This document shows positions 1-19,660 of a DNA stretch of 64,000 nucleotides, piece after piece. The notes under the pieces are model-generated. The model was given only the letters and a program-made list of their open reading frames with translations, did no database searches and was not told the DNA's origin. The first letter of the stretch is position 1, and the number at the start of each line of letters is the position of its first letter. The translations under genes and the position numbers were made by a program. The DNA comes from Varanus komodoensis (lineage: Eukaryota; Chordata; Lepidosauria; Squamata; Varanidae): the NCBI RefSeq assembly GCF_004798865.1, contig NW_025336346.1:8192572-8256571 (forward strand). Reading direction: 5' to 3'.

Positions 1-7094
<7,094 letters not shown>

Positions 7095-7690
7095 TTCTTC
7101 AAAACATACAGAACTCTGCGGTACAGCTGTAAACAGGAGTTCCCAGGCACTCCATGCAAAATGGGATCAAAGGATACTTCATCTCTTTGTCTTCATTCTG
7201 AATAACACTCAAATAGTGACTCATTAATGTTCTACTGCTAATTCTTTAGAAACTGGCAGTAAGCTTTATCTTGCATGGTTGAGTTTATCAAGTATCCTTT
7301 TGAATCATGTAAATGATTTTCTCCACAACAGGAAAAATGTAAATTGTGAGTGGTTATTTGAATGTAGTAATCTGTGGGGGGGGGGTAGAATGTGTATGCT
7401 GTATATTTTGCTCAAGTGGTGAAAGATAGCTTATGAAGGGTATTTTAAATGAAGTGACACCGCTAGCCAGTTCTTCTTCATCATCAAATGAAATAACTTG
7501 AATTTGTATTCAGTTTGATTCTGGGGTTCTGATACTGTCATTTTTAATTTGTAAGTGCCATGAATTGATACCATGCTTTGCCGAGCTTTTTCCTAGCAAG
7601 GTTACAACCTTTTCATAGAACTTTTTGTCCGTTTGTTTCTGTTGTTTATTGATGAAACCACATTAAATATTACAAAAGCACTGCAGGTTT
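7095..7690 (+). other. PRKCD: PRKCD 3' UTR (inferred)
   Basis: This AT-rich sequence follows the stop and ends near an ATTAAA hexamer at 7662-7667. It contains a run of nine G near 7376-7386. The end is inferred. An AATAAA at 8009-8014 is a possible longer alternative. Confidence 0.6.
7662..7667 (+). terminator. PRKCD: Candidate poly(A) signal of PRKCD (ATTAAA)
   Basis: The hexamer ATTAAA lies about 570 bp after the stop, followed by a T-rich stretch around 7687. It is the first plausible signal with a downstream T-rich element. Transcript evidence is lacking. Confidence 0.5.
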
Positions 7691-8121
7691 TTTAAATGAA
7701 GTGTGTCCTTTCCTTATTGGACTAATTACCACCACCAATGAAATCGTGGCTGCAATCCAAAGCGTGTCATCTGAAACAAAAGTATTTCACACAAGTCAGC
7801 GGGGCTTAGTGAGTAAACTCGCATGGAAACAAGTTGCTTATCTTTATTAAAGGGAGGTGGCAGATAGTGCAGGAAAATCTAGCTGGTGCCATGTAACCAT
7901 CTCATGCCACAGGATGGCTGTTGACTTACTCTGTTAGTTTCAGTGCAAGCTAATATAGCTTCAGTTACTAATCTACAGACTGATTCCCATAGGAATCTTT
8001 AAATGCACAATAAATTATACCTAGTCATTGCTACCTTTCACCCTGTTAAAAGGTTTTTTTTTTAATAACGGACACTTTAAAAATGGATGTACAGAAATTG
8101 AAAAATTGGGTTGGGATAGGG

Positions 8122-9215
8122 CAGTGATGGTGAACCTATAGCACACGTGCCACAGCAGGCACACAGAGCCCTCTCTGTTGGCACACGAGTCAATCGCCCC
8201 AGCAGCCATGCACATATTCGGAAACGATGTCACTCATTAGCCGCGACTCACCGCAAGATGTGGCATGAGGCGCAGCATCAAACAGGTGGCCAGAGGCAGG
8301 CACAAGAGCCGCGGTGAGTGCACCAGGAAGGGAACCAGGAAGGTGAGCGGGCGTGCCCAGTGCTGGTGGCAGCGTGCTCTTCCTGCCGCCGCCACCTCCT
8401 CCCAGTCCACGCATGTGAGCGGCCGCACAAGTCACCCTCCTAGCACAGTGGTGGGACCCTGCCAACTTGGTAGCCACAGGCGCAGCCAGGCAGCCGTGCA
8501 CCCACCTGCCCGCGCACCCGCTCCCGACCCAGGCTCCCACATCGGTGGCCACCGGGGTGTGAGGGGAGCTGGGTGAAGGGAGCGAGCGACAGGGTCTAGG
8601 TGGCAGAGCAGCAACAGCAGCTGGAGCGAGGCAGAGGAGAGAGAGGGAGCCCAGTATCGATACGGCGCTTCCTGGGGAGGGAGGCCACAATGAGGAAAGG
8701 TGGAGGCTGGAACTGCTGCGAACCGAGAGAAGTGGGCGCGTGGTGGGGACCCCACTCCCCACCCAACCCCACTCCCCAAGGCTTGGTAGTGCCGTGGGGG
8801 CGCCTCGAGGAAGATCCCAGCAGAAGCGTGGAAGGGATCAGCAATAGCCTCTCCTCACCTTTAGTTTAGGTCTCTGTCCCACCCATTCCGCCTCTCCGGT
8901 AAACTTTCAAGTACCGCCAAAGCGCCTGTGGCATTCCCAGTGGCTGGTCTCGGGGCAAGGAGGGACGGGGGGAGTGCGTGTGCCCAGGCGCAAGCAAGCC
9001 TGGCATCCCCTGACTTGGGGGCGCTGAACGTGAACTTGGCTCCTTCTCTCTGTTACTGTGTTTTTAAGGCAAAAGATGTTAATGTATGAGTTGTTTTTTT
9101 TCTAAACTAAAACCTCACTATTCAGGTTTTATTGCAATGTTGGCGCTTTGTGATAAATAAGTGGGTTCTGGGTTGCAGTTTGGGCACTCAGTCTCTAAAA
9201 GGTTCGCCATCACTG
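8122..9215. mobile_element. Complete non-autonomous hAT-type DNA transposon
   Basis: The left end CAGTGATGGTGAACCT and the right end, read inverted, CAGTGATGGCGAACCT form 16-bp terminal inverted repeats with one mismatch. Both flanks carry the same 8-bp duplication GGATAGGG (8114-8121 and 9216-9223), the target-site size of hAT elements. The element is 1094 bp. The subterminal text ('ggcacacgtgcc', 'gttgcagtttgggcactc') matches a hAT family I remember as common in reptile genomes. The interior, about 8260-9010, is strongly GC-rich and encodes no transposase I can see, so it must have been moved by another element's enzyme. Confidence 0.9.
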
Positions 9216-11869
9216 GGATAGGGGAACAGAAAGAGGATCATTGCAAAACCGACTGGCTGAGTTTGGGCTATTACTCCATTGTGAATCTGTAAGAGTATTA
9301 CAGCTGTGACATGTTCTGTTGCTCACTGAAACACCAAGTGATCGACTTTGCTGAGTTTCCCTGCACTTTGGATCCTGGGCAATGGAATGTCACCAGCCCA
9401 AACACAGTGAGGAGTACAGGTTGTCTGGAAAGGAATTGCTCAGCAAGTGGTAGGCTAGGTTCATGCAGGTGTTGGCCTGCTATGTGGGTACAGCTGAATG
9501 AGGGTCCACCACTGGCACCCTCTCTGCTCCATTACAGAAGTTCACCCTTTGAGAGAAAAGAGCTGAGTAAGGGCCTGTACTTGGACTTGGCTGGGCACTT
9601 GCAAAGCTTGTGTAGTGCACCCAGTTCTTCACACTGAGTTATGCATCACATTCTGATGCTAACTACTTGTCGCTTGAAATGCCCAAACTCTGGCTACTTG
9701 CAGTAGCGACAAACCTAACCTTACTGTAACTGAAAGTGAGTCGGTCAGACTATGCTGGCCACTGCGAGATTTGGCTTTTCCTTGTGCCAGGTTTCATAGG
9801 TTACTGAAAATATTTACTCTCGAGGCCTCAGCAGCAGACACTTTGGCTGGATAGCAGGCAACACCATCTATCCCAGGAGTTGTTTTTGCAAGTTGAAAAA
9901 TAAGTTTCCAGTGTTACAAAAACCTGCTTTGCATATGTAAGGTACTTTTTTAAATGAAGGAATGGTATATTAAAGCAGGCATAGGTTTTGGTATCTTGCA
10001 TGTTGTTAGGTTCATTTACTAGGATTTCTAGGGAATGGCAGACTACAATTATTCCAAGCAAATTACGAAGGTCTGCTGAATGCTAGAAAGGACTCCGGGT
10101 TACAGCTGGCCTGACATAAAGCAGAAGCGTAGCAGGGCAACTACCATTTTTGCATCCAGTATTTCCTTGTACTGGTTGGATGTAGTGCTCCAACTAAAAG
10201 CAACACATTAACCTATGGATTCGCTATTTAATGCATTGGTTTAACTAATGCTTTATTAGGAATTCATCTCCCCATTCTTCCAATGGAATTTACACTAATG
10301 AAACACCATTAACAAGCAGTTATATTACAGAAAGTTGCTGATGTCTACTTACAGCTTTTTTCTGGCTATTTCAAATAAACATACTATATTTACCCTACAT
10401 GACCAGTTGATTGCATAAATGCAGATGTCACAATGAAAGCTTTACTCTAGGACAGATAACCATCATTCGAAAAATACATTAATACTGTGACTTCCAAGGC
10501 TGCAGGTGATTGTTGTAAATCAGTTTGATTAAGTAGGGTATTAAAGAGGGGAATGTTCACAAGCACATCCATTATGGTCTTTCATGGGCTTTATACCAGT
10601 GGAAGTACTATAATTAAACTGGGCAGCTGGGCAGACCATTAAAGGCACTTACTGGTCCTTATTGTATAGGATCGTCTCACATATAAGAGTCTAGAGAAAT
10701 AGTTCTTTCAATATTAATGGCCTCAAAAAGGCTTATGCTCCTTTTTGCAAATACTGTACCCTACATTTCTGTGCCTGCACCCTGCGAGTCCACTCGTGGT
10801 AAGCGAGGAAGGGCTCAGGGCATGGAAGGTCCCTTGGCCACTCTCCCTTCCCACCCTCACCTAAGCCATTCCGCAGGATCCCAAGGGCAGCTTTCAGGGC
10901 ATAGCAAACTGCCCTGAAGGGCCCACTGAGGCAGTCCATCCCAGCTGATTGCTCACCTCTGCTTGTGCTGGAAGGTCTCTCTCATGAGAGCAGGTGCAGG
11001 GGATCAGCTGGGAGGTGCTGCTTTCCTGGGGGCACCACTGTCCAGCTGATCCCCCTCTCACACTCACATGAAAGGTTTCCTGTCAGATCACATCAGCTGG
11101 GCAGCTCTTGCCTGGAGGCAGGAGGAGGCAGGAAGAGGCAGGACTCGTCTGACAGCTCAGCCAACGGCAGCAGCTGCCGGCTGGACTTTCTTCTAGGTGC
11201 TTGGCGGCTTTTGCCAAGCAGCTCTTTTGTCTTGGGCTTCCTACCATGAGGGATAGGATTCAGAGATGCTTAGCAGAAACCACAGAACAAAGTGTTATTT
11301 CTTGACGGTGGGTTCCGAAGACTAAACGTACTCTGCTGAATTAGCATGAGTGGGTTCCAAGAGTGTGACAAATCATTTTAAAAAGCTGTCTTGTCTTGAC
11401 CAGTGAACCCCGTCTGTCTTAAGCATTTTGAAGGGGCTAGAGCAAGTGCAATGGAAAGAGAGGGTGGAAAAGTCCCAATTCCATTTCCAGTGTAAATCTG
11501 GATCCAACCTGATTAATTGGATCCATCTCAAAAGACCCAAGAGAAAAATGTAAATAGTTTATTAACCCATTTTCTCTTTTGTGTGATTTCAACATGTATC
11601 CTAGCAGAGCAGAAGGCAAGCAGTGCTCACCAAAAGCCAATGACTTAGCTTCCACTTGTTCACTGTTCATGAATACATCACCACCTCCATCCTAATTCAG
11701 CCATGAAATTATGGGGACAATCCATCCTGGGTAGCGCCAGACTGGCTCAAATATATTAAGTGACAAGAAATCCCTGATTGGGGATATGTAGTGAGGAAGA
11801 GAATAGGCAAACAACTGACTGGAAAAGGAGAAAAGCAATTGTGTGGAGCAGGGAGAGGGAAAGAGAAGC
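9216..11869. other. Intergenic sequence without recognised genes
   Basis: No conserved coding segment is visible on either strand. Open frames (for example about 9311-9637) show no family resemblance. A short inverted repeat lies at 10999-11053. The rest is ordinary AT-rich sequence. Confidence 0.5.
10999..11053. repeat. Inverted repeat / potential hairpin
   Basis: GGGGATCAGCTGG at 10999-11011 is repeated inverted as CCAGCTGATCCCC at about 11042-11054, with 13 bp arms and a loop of about 30 bp. The surroundings are GC-rich and CAGCTG words recur nearby (10941, 11093). It may be the centre of a small palindromic transposon; no family is recognised. Confidence 0.55.
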
Positions 11870-14800
11870 AAGAGCCCATGGCCTGCCTCGCGCCCCAGGA
11901 GTGAGTGGCGACAACAGCAGACATGCGAATGTCTGCCGAGGCCCACGTTGACCTGAGGCGCGCCACCGAGCCCGGGGCCCGCTGATGCCGCTCCCACGGC
12001 CACCACTGACCACCCCGGGGAAGGAGGACGCCAGGGCCGCCGACCGAAGTCACGGAGGAGGGCGCCGGCTGGCCGACAGGCTTCCACGTCCGTCTCTGCT
12101 CCCCCCCACCCGCCGGCGTTGGTGAGAGCAGCGCTGGATTGCGGGGTGGGGCACGCGGGTGGGCGCCGGCTTAACTCGCTGGACGCGGCCCGGGGCCGGC
12201 GGCCAAAGGGTGATGGCCAAAGGGCGGTCGCCGCCGTTTGTGGCCGTTTGTGGTCGTGAGGGGGCTGGGCTGGTGAGGGACTCTGTCAGTGGGTGGAATT
12301 TTTATTGGGGGGGTAGATGGGGGAGTTTTACATTGTTTTAATATTTTTATTGTATTTTAATCTGGTTTTATGGAGTCGTCCCTGGCCACGTCGACGGTTG
12401 AGTTACCTGGGGAGCGAGTGGGCGCCGCCATTGGGGTGGTCACCGGCAATGGACGTTACAGCGGTGGGGGTTTAACGTGTCCGCGTAGAAGGAGGGACAG
12501 ATGGCTGACACCTGTCCCTCCTTCTGGTTCTACCTCCAGCCAGAAGGTTCCAGGTAGTCTTGTCAACTGCCCCCTAGGCCTGACGGTGCTGTTGCTTAAT
12601 GCAAGGTCGGTCCACAATAAATCGTCCCTTATCCACGACTTGATTGTGGATGAGGGGGCTGACCTGGCTTGCATAACAGAGACCTGGGAGGGAGAAGGGG
12701 GGGATGTCACCCTCTCTCAAATGTACCCATCCGGGTATCCGGTTCAGCACCGTCCACACCTGGAGGGGAGGGGAGGGAGGGTTGCTTTGGTTTACCGAGC
12801 CTCCATCTCCCTCGCAGGGCTTCCAGTCCCTTCGAGGCCAGAGCTAGAGTGCCTCTACTTGGTGTTGGCAACTGAGACAGATTGGGGATTCTGTTGGTGT
12901 ACCGTGTACCCTTCAGCCCAACAGTCTCCCTGCCTGAGCTGACGGAGATTGTCTTGGACCTGGTGTTGAGGACCCCCAGGATGTTGGTCCTGGGGGACTT
13001 CAATCTCCATGCCAAGACTGGTCTGACCGGGGCGGCTCAGGACTTCATGGCTTCCATGATGGCCATGGGGCTGTCTCAACATGTCACTAGCCCAACCTAC
13101 GAACGTGGACACACTCTGGACCTGGTTTTCACGACGGGGCAGGAAGAGGGGGGTCTGAGGGTGAGGAATTTATGTCTGACACCTCTGTCATGGTCAGATC
13201 ACTTCCTCGTGAGGTTTGTGCTCGAGAGCGGCCTTGCCCTCTGTAAAGGTGTGGACCCAATTGTGTGGGTCCGCCCCCAGAGCTGGATGGATCCGGATGG
13301 ATTCCTGAAGGCCCTGGGGGAGTTTCTGGCTGACAAGGCTGGTGCTCCTGTCGAGGCTCTGGTCAAACTGTGGAATGGGGAAATGACCAGGGCTATTGAC
13401 ATGATCGCTCCTAAGCGTCCTCTCCCGCCGGGCAGAGCTCACTCTTCCCCTTAGTATACACCTGAATTGCGGGCGATGAAGTGGGCTGGGAGACATCTAG
13501 AGCGTAGATGGAGGAAATCATGGGATGAATCTGACTGAACACACTTGAGCCCATTATTGGGCCTATGCTGTGGCGGTGAGGGTGGCGAAAAAGAAATTCT
13601 TCTCCGTTTCCATTGCCTCCTCACAATGCCGTCCGGCGGAGCTGTTTCGGGTGGTAGAAGGGATAGTTCGTCCCGGCCCTAAGAAAGATCTGGTTCCACC
13701 CTCGAAGGCCCGCTGTGACGACTTTGCCAAGCATTTCAGGGAGAAAATTGCTCAGATTCGTCACGAGCTGGATTCCACTAGTGATACAGAGGCTTCTGGG
13801 GAGATACCCATGTTGCCATCTGGTCCAAAATTGATGAATTTCAGTTACTGCGGCCTGATGATGTGGACAAGGTGCTTGGACGAGTACGTCCCACCACCTG
13901 CCTACTGGACCCTTGCCCATCTTGGCTAATTAACAACGCCAAGCATGGGATAGGTATCTGGATCTTGGAAGTGGTTAACGCCTCTCTGAGGGATGGCCGG
14001 GTACCTGCCCCTTTAAAGGAGGCGGTAGTCCGACCTGTCCTGAAGAAGGCATCACTGGATCCAGAGATGGCCACTAATTATAGACCAGTGACCAACATCC
14101 CGTTTCTGGGCAAGGTGTTGGAGTGGGTGGTAGTGGGACAACCCCAAGCACTCTTGGAGGAAACTGATTATCTGGACCCATTTCAGTCCGGCTTCAGACC
14201 CGGGTACGGTACTGAATCTGCCTTGGTCGCCCTGTATGATGACCTGTGCAGGGAGAAGGACAGGGGGAGTGCGTCCCTGTTGGTTCTCCTGGACCTCTCA
14301 GCGGCTTTCGATACCATCGACCATGGTATCCTTCTGGATAGGCTTGCGGGATTGGGGGTCGGAGGTACTGCTTTGCAGTGGTTCCGCTCCTATCTCAATG
14401 GCCGATTCCAGAAGGTGGTGCTGGGGGACTATGGCTCTGCACCATGGCAGTTATGCCATGGAGTTCCGCAGGGTTCCATTTTGTCCCCCTTGCTATTTAA
14501 CATCTACATGAAACCGCTGGGAGAGGTCATCAGGAGGTGTGGGCTGCGGAATCATCAGTACGCTGATGATACCCAGCTCTACCTCTCGTTTTCTACCAAT
14601 CCAGGTGAGGCAGTGGCTGTACTGAACCAGTGCCTGGCTGAAGTAATGGGCTGGATGAGGGCCAATAAACTGAACCTCAATCCAGACAAGACGGAGGACC
14701 TGTTGGTTGGCGGATCGGGCTTCAGGGAAGGGGACCTGAACCTAGTCCTGAATGGGGTTGCACTCCCTCTTAGGGACAAGGTCCACAGCTTGGGAGTGCT

Positions 14801-15536
14801 CCTCGACCCAGAGCTTTCACTGGAAGCTCAGGTGACAGCAGTGGCGAGGAGCGCTCTCAGCTTCGGCTGATCCATCAGCTGCGTCCCTACCTGGAGAATG
14901 ACTGCCTGGCGACGGTGACACACGCGTTCGTGACTTCCCAACTTGACTTCTGTAACGCACTCTACGTGGGGCTACCCTTGAAGACAGTCCGGATACTTCA
15001 ATTGGTTCAAAATAGAGCTGCCAGGCTGCTGACGGGGACTGGGAGTTATGTTCCCATGACTCCAGTTCTCCGTCAGCTTCATTGGCTCCCTATTGAAGTC
15101 CAGACCCAATTCAAGGTGTTGGTTATGACCTATAAAGCCCTTAACGGCTTGGGTCCTGGTTACCTAAAGGAGCGCTTACGTCCATATGTGCCCGCACGCC
15201 CCTTGAGATCAGTGGGGGAGGCCCTTCTCCAGGAACCCTCCGTGAAGGATATTAGGAGGGTAAGTACTCGGAGGAGGGCTTTCTCTGTGGTGGCATCCAA
15301 TCTATGGAATGCGCTCCCCAGAGAGGTCCGCCTGGCGCCGTCGTTATTTGTTTTTCAGTGCCAGGCGAAGACCTTTTATTTAAACGCTATTTTAATTGTT
15401 AATATTATTTGTTTTATTTTTTGGGCCAGGTCGACTCATATTATATTTTTTTATACTGTCTTTATTTTTGTGAGCCGCCCCAAGGCTTTGGCAAATGGGG
15501 CGGCATAGAAGCCTTCTAAATAAATAAATAAATAAT
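11870..15536 (+). mobile_element. L2-clade LINE, nearly full length but decayed
   Basis: A GC-rich 5' region (about 11870-12360) leads into one endonuclease-reverse transcriptase ORF now split over several frames: about 12370-12942, 12882-13454, 13570-13929, 13863-14870 and 14915-15508. The endonuclease shows LLNARSVHNK, ITETW, LGDFN, a HTLDLVF segment and SDH. The reverse transcriptase shows FQSGFRPGYGTESAL, LDLSAAFDTIDH, GVPQGSILSPLLFNIY and YADDTQLY. The C-terminal part ends near 15360. The 3' end has a GCCGCCCC/GGGGCGGC hairpin (15474-15504) and an (AAAT)n tail. At least three frame changes and an in-frame stop (13452) make it inactive. The 5' boundary is approximate and no target duplication was found. 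Confidence 0.85.
12370..14870 (+). pseudogene. L2 endonuclease-reverse transcriptase ORF (frame-broken)
   Basis: This is the coding part of the L2 element. It moves between reading frames near 12900, at 13454-13570 and near 13900; the 13863-14870 part, which holds the whole RT palm, is one open frame of 335 residues. The YADD box and the endonuclease SDH are intact, so decay is by small indels and not by loss of domains. A further frame carries the C-terminal region from 14915. Confidence 0.85.
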
Positions 15537-17090
15537 GTTCATGGACATCCTCACAGACCATTCCCGCTACATGCCGCTGCACCACTCCTGTTGGTGGGCT
15601 TCGTTTTGTTGTGACATATTGCTCAAAAGGGTTATGCATTCTGGGCACAAAATGCTATGGTTCTATGGAGAGAAGGATGCGTGTTCATCGCAGAGCCCTC
15701 AAGTCTTTCCTGAACTAATGCTCTCTTTCTGGTTGTTCCTGCTCTCAATGATTGGGGTTCAAATGAAGCATGGATTTGGAGTTCTCTAAGCTTCCTGACC
15801 AGGTGATGAAGACACACAATGTACCAGGGACCCTCAAGCCCATGTTCTTGCTTGCCAGTCCAAGACCCACATTTCTGTAATGCTCGTCTTGGACTTCCTC
15901 CACTTTCCTTCTGCCAAGCCCCCCAATTGTTTGGGGGTTCCTAACTTTTGTCCTGATTTTTTTGTCCATTCTAAAAGGTTGAAAGCTCTCTCCTAAACTT
16001 AGGTCCTGGTAGCAAGGACATCAGACTAAAGCAAGCTGATACTTTTTGACATTTCACTTCTGTGCTTGGTCCTGTCCCCAGTTCCTACTTCTTCACCCAT
16101 GCCCAGAAAGCAGATCTGAGGGATTCTCCAAACAGGAAATTGGATCTCAAGATGAAAGAAGATCTGCACCCCTGAACAACAGCATTTACCTGCTGCATGC
16201 AGCACCCATGGCTCCAACGTTCACCTGCATAAATGAGACTGAAAATAAGCAGCAGGCTCTCCTTAGTCTGGTATGAACCCAGCATTTTCAAGGGGAAACA
16301 TCTGGAAGGAGGAACTGCTATTTAGCAATTACTGCAGCATTTAACAACAATGGAATTCCTTGCCTAAGAAGATTAAATAAGACCCATGCTAGGAGGCTTC
16401 ACTATGGTGAAGAGGAGGGCAAGCGCTGTTGTACATTCCGTGTGTCAAAAACACTTAAAAAGAAATCACCAGTTTCTGCTCCTTCTCAGGAGCACCCATG
16501 CTACTTACTCAACGTACACGAAAATGCTTACAAGCAGCCTAGCTAGGGGGCTTTTTCTTGTTCAGCTGCTCCTCAAGTCAGCTGGTGCTAGTACAGGGCC
16601 AGCTCCAGCAAACAGCCTTCTCACCACCCACTGCTCCCACTCCTCAACCTCCTCCTTCACTAGAGAGGCGGAGAGGCAGTGAGCAAGCAGGCGATGGCTT
16701 CTTCTGCCCTCCTTTCACCACCACTGTCCAGAACAGGCGAGGAGGCAGGTGACCAGGTCAGATGCAGCGGCGAAGAGCTCGAAGAAGAGCAGCGCAGGAG
16801 ACTCTGTGTCTGGGATGTGTGCCCTCAGCCAGCATCTGAGCATGCCTACCTTTACACTGGCCCCACATGAACACCTCTACTAGTTCATACGCTCCATCCA
16901 CAGCACACACACACAGCCTTTAACATGGTGAGGGTAAATCTAAAGGATGTTCTAAACTTGCACAGCTTCTCAAAGCGCCTCAAGATTAATCACTAACACT
17001 TGTGATGTATGCTAGTGAAGAGAATTCTAGACTATGTCTGCTTCACCCGGTGGGGAAAAAAACAAGAGATTAAAGTAACACAGCCCTCAC
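15537..17090. other. Intergenic sequence, nothing recognised
   Basis: No conserved exon or named repeat is apparent. A short CA run lies near 16905. The segment at about 16590-16870 is GC-richer and open in several frames but low in complexity. Confidence 0.5.
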
Positions 17091-17544
17091 AATTTAAAAC
17101 TGAGTATTTATTATTCTGGAGCAAATGTTCTATAACGTTACTCTCTCTCAAAGTATTAAATTGAATGCCAGATATATCAAAGGACATCATTAGAATTAGT
17201 AAATGGATTAACTCTCCACATCTGAGTTAAAATCACATTCAAAATTATTTGTGTTGACTGTACAAATTATGGCAAGAGGAAATGATTTTCATAACAGTTT
17301 GAACTTCCCAGTACTCACTAAAAGCCATTCCGCACATTAAGCCATTGGGAACTCAAGTCTGCCTCTCGTATACATCGAGGAGCCTGCTGCTACGAATCCA
17401 CCTGGAAGAGCAACAGTCTTATCAACAAGTTTCTCAGATTCACTTTTTACACCTGGAGGATTTAACATGTGAAGCAGCTTTCTAGAAACAGCAAACAGAG
17501 TTGACTATTTGGAAACCAAGGCGGAGTTGCTAGCACCTTAATTT

Positions 17545-17660
17545 TAAACTCATTTACTTGAAAATAAGTCCAACTAATTCAAAAGGGGCTTACTTCCAAG
17601 TTATGAGTTACTTGTAGTTATAGAGGGAATGGGATCAATGGGACTTAATGTTGGCCTTAA
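17545..17660. repeat. Dispersed palindromic repeat, copy 1 (diverged)
   Basis: Words 'aataagtcc' and 'ggcttacttcc' are arranged around an AATTC-like centre, and 'caatgggactta' follows. This fits the dispersed short palindrome whose best copy is at 21158. The copy is decayed. Confidence 0.5.
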
Positions 17661-19500
17661 CTACTTAAGTATGATGAAGACTGGATCTAACTGTGTGTAT
17701 TTAAGACCGTAGTTTACATTGAATCAAGAGCTTTCTAGTTTTATATTTTTTTCAAGTATCAACATTAAATTTATAATTTAAATTTGCATACAGTGATTTT
17801 TTTTCAATTATACATCCATCCTGTAAATAGAAGTCACCGCTGTTATCACAGTTGGTTTAGATACAACCTATAAAAATATCTACTATATATTAAATATTTA
17901 GCTACAGAACTTTATAGCACACTGAGAAATACAAACAGGGAAACAAATACTTTTTCTGGTTAAGGAAAGAATATTTTACACCTATTGACAAAAATCAGCT
18001 TACTGCCTCAGCTAACATAAGAATATTTTCTTACAAGATCCACATTGCCATACAAGGTCCAAAGTAACTCCTGTACATTTTTCTTGAAAACTTTAACTTT
18101 TCAAGAATTAAATTAACCCCATTCAGCAAAATCCTTTGTATTCTGTGGCCCATATCCAGCAAAACTGGGGCAAGTTTGGTGTCTTGGTTAGGTTAGCCAT
18201 TGCATGGCACTCTCTTTTCCACCTCACGCACCTCACGTCACGGTGCACGCTTCTCAGTCTCCTGTACTACTTTGCAATCTACCTGAATTATGATGTCATG
18301 ACGTAAATGTATTATCTTACAGGACGGAATATAGTTAAAGCGCTTTGGATGTGTAGTTGCTTGAAGCATTTGACAGTCTAGCCTAGCCATTTTTCTAAAC
18401 TAAGATAGGCTTGATGGCTTATTTCCACAGCACTGAATATATTTCTAGCTTGTTAAAGAAATACACAACACAAAAGCAGGTTGCGTTCCAGCATCCACAC
18501 CTACATGACAACTGAAAACAATTTGAGCCTCCAACATGAAAAGCTAACACAGCCCGGGGCTCTTAACATGAACAGCACAGCGAGGTTCAATAAGGTACCA
18601 GTACAGACAGTGACATTTAAAAAAGGAATTCCCTGCTACAGAGGGCAAAGCTTTCTTCCTTTCTTCCTCCCAAGGGGCCCCCAATCTGCTGCTTGTGCCT
18701 TCCATCACACAAATAATTATTTACATTGTATATCGGTCTGGCAGAACAAATATAAAGGGACTAACATGCACTATCACTCTAATAGGAATCCATTCAGTAC
18801 AAATTCCATTTATTTCAAAATATGGAACATATTCCCAGAGGACTGTGCCTGAAAGGAAGGGCTGATAAAATTTTGCAAATCTGCCTACCAGATTGCATTT
18901 CTGTATGCATAAGAATGCCTGAATATCCCAAGGGGAAGTTCCACTAGGCTTGATTTCTCTGCTGCCTTCCACTCAAGCAATGCATCAGGTGCGAAGGCCC
19001 ACAAAGGCAGAGGTTTTTACGGGGCTGAGGAATATTTCACTATGAATTTACATATCCTGTTCCCATCCAAAAAGAGCTCCTCACCAATAAAGCACATAGA
19101 TGGAAGAATTTTGTTCATCTGACCATACCAAAGTATTGTAAGTGGAAAAAAATCACTATTAAAAACAAAGCCCAAAATGCTTTCTCTGTAACTTTGGTTC
19201 ACAGATGTTTTTAAAAAGGACGTCAAATAACTCACTGAAGTTTCATAATTGTTTGGTGTGCTTCATACATTGCCTTGAACCCTGTGCCATTTGCACTGAT
19301 TAACCTCTGCCAATTATGTGCCAAGCTTTAATGTTATCGTCCTTTTACTTGTTCCATGTAACTTAAAGTAGTGTTAATTAAAACTCTTTCTTTCCATATG
19401 TTTATTTTTTAAAAAATAAATGTTCAAAGATTAAAAACTTTCATAAAGAACTTCCAAACATCCAACTTTTACCTATAAAAACTTCCAAAGACTAAGCTTC

Positions 19501-19660
19501 TGTATAGCCTGAAGTGCCTGATCCTGCCTAATCTTGGAAGCTAAGCAGAGTCGTCCCTGGTTGAAATCTAGATGGGTGACTTAAAACATTGTGAACTGCC
19601 CAGACAGCTTCAGCTATGGGCAGTATAGAAATGTAATAATAAAAATAGTAATAAAACAAA
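19501..19660 (+). mobile_element. 5S rRNA-derived SINE with L2-like 3' tail
   Basis: The first 80 bases follow vertebrate 5S rRNA: 'GCCTGATC', then 'AATCTTGGAAGCTAAGCAG', 'CCTGGTT' and 'GATGGGTGAC', which cover the internal promoter region. The tail (19590-19660) has CTGCCC...GGGCAG and 'TATAGAAATGTAATAAT', the same layout as the L2 LINE 3' end in this window, so an L2 probably mobilised it. Squamates are known to have 5S-derived SINEs. It lies downstream of PFKFB4. Confidence 0.85.

Noticed and set aside
8190-8762. 190 aa minus-strand open frame inside the hAT element
   Set aside because: It lies in the GC-rich interior, reads as low complexity, and shows no transposase motif.
13863-14870. 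335 aa reverse transcriptase as a host gene
   Set aside because: All motifs are those of an L2 LINE and neighbouring parts of the same ORF are frame-broken. It is a transposon ORF, not a host gene.
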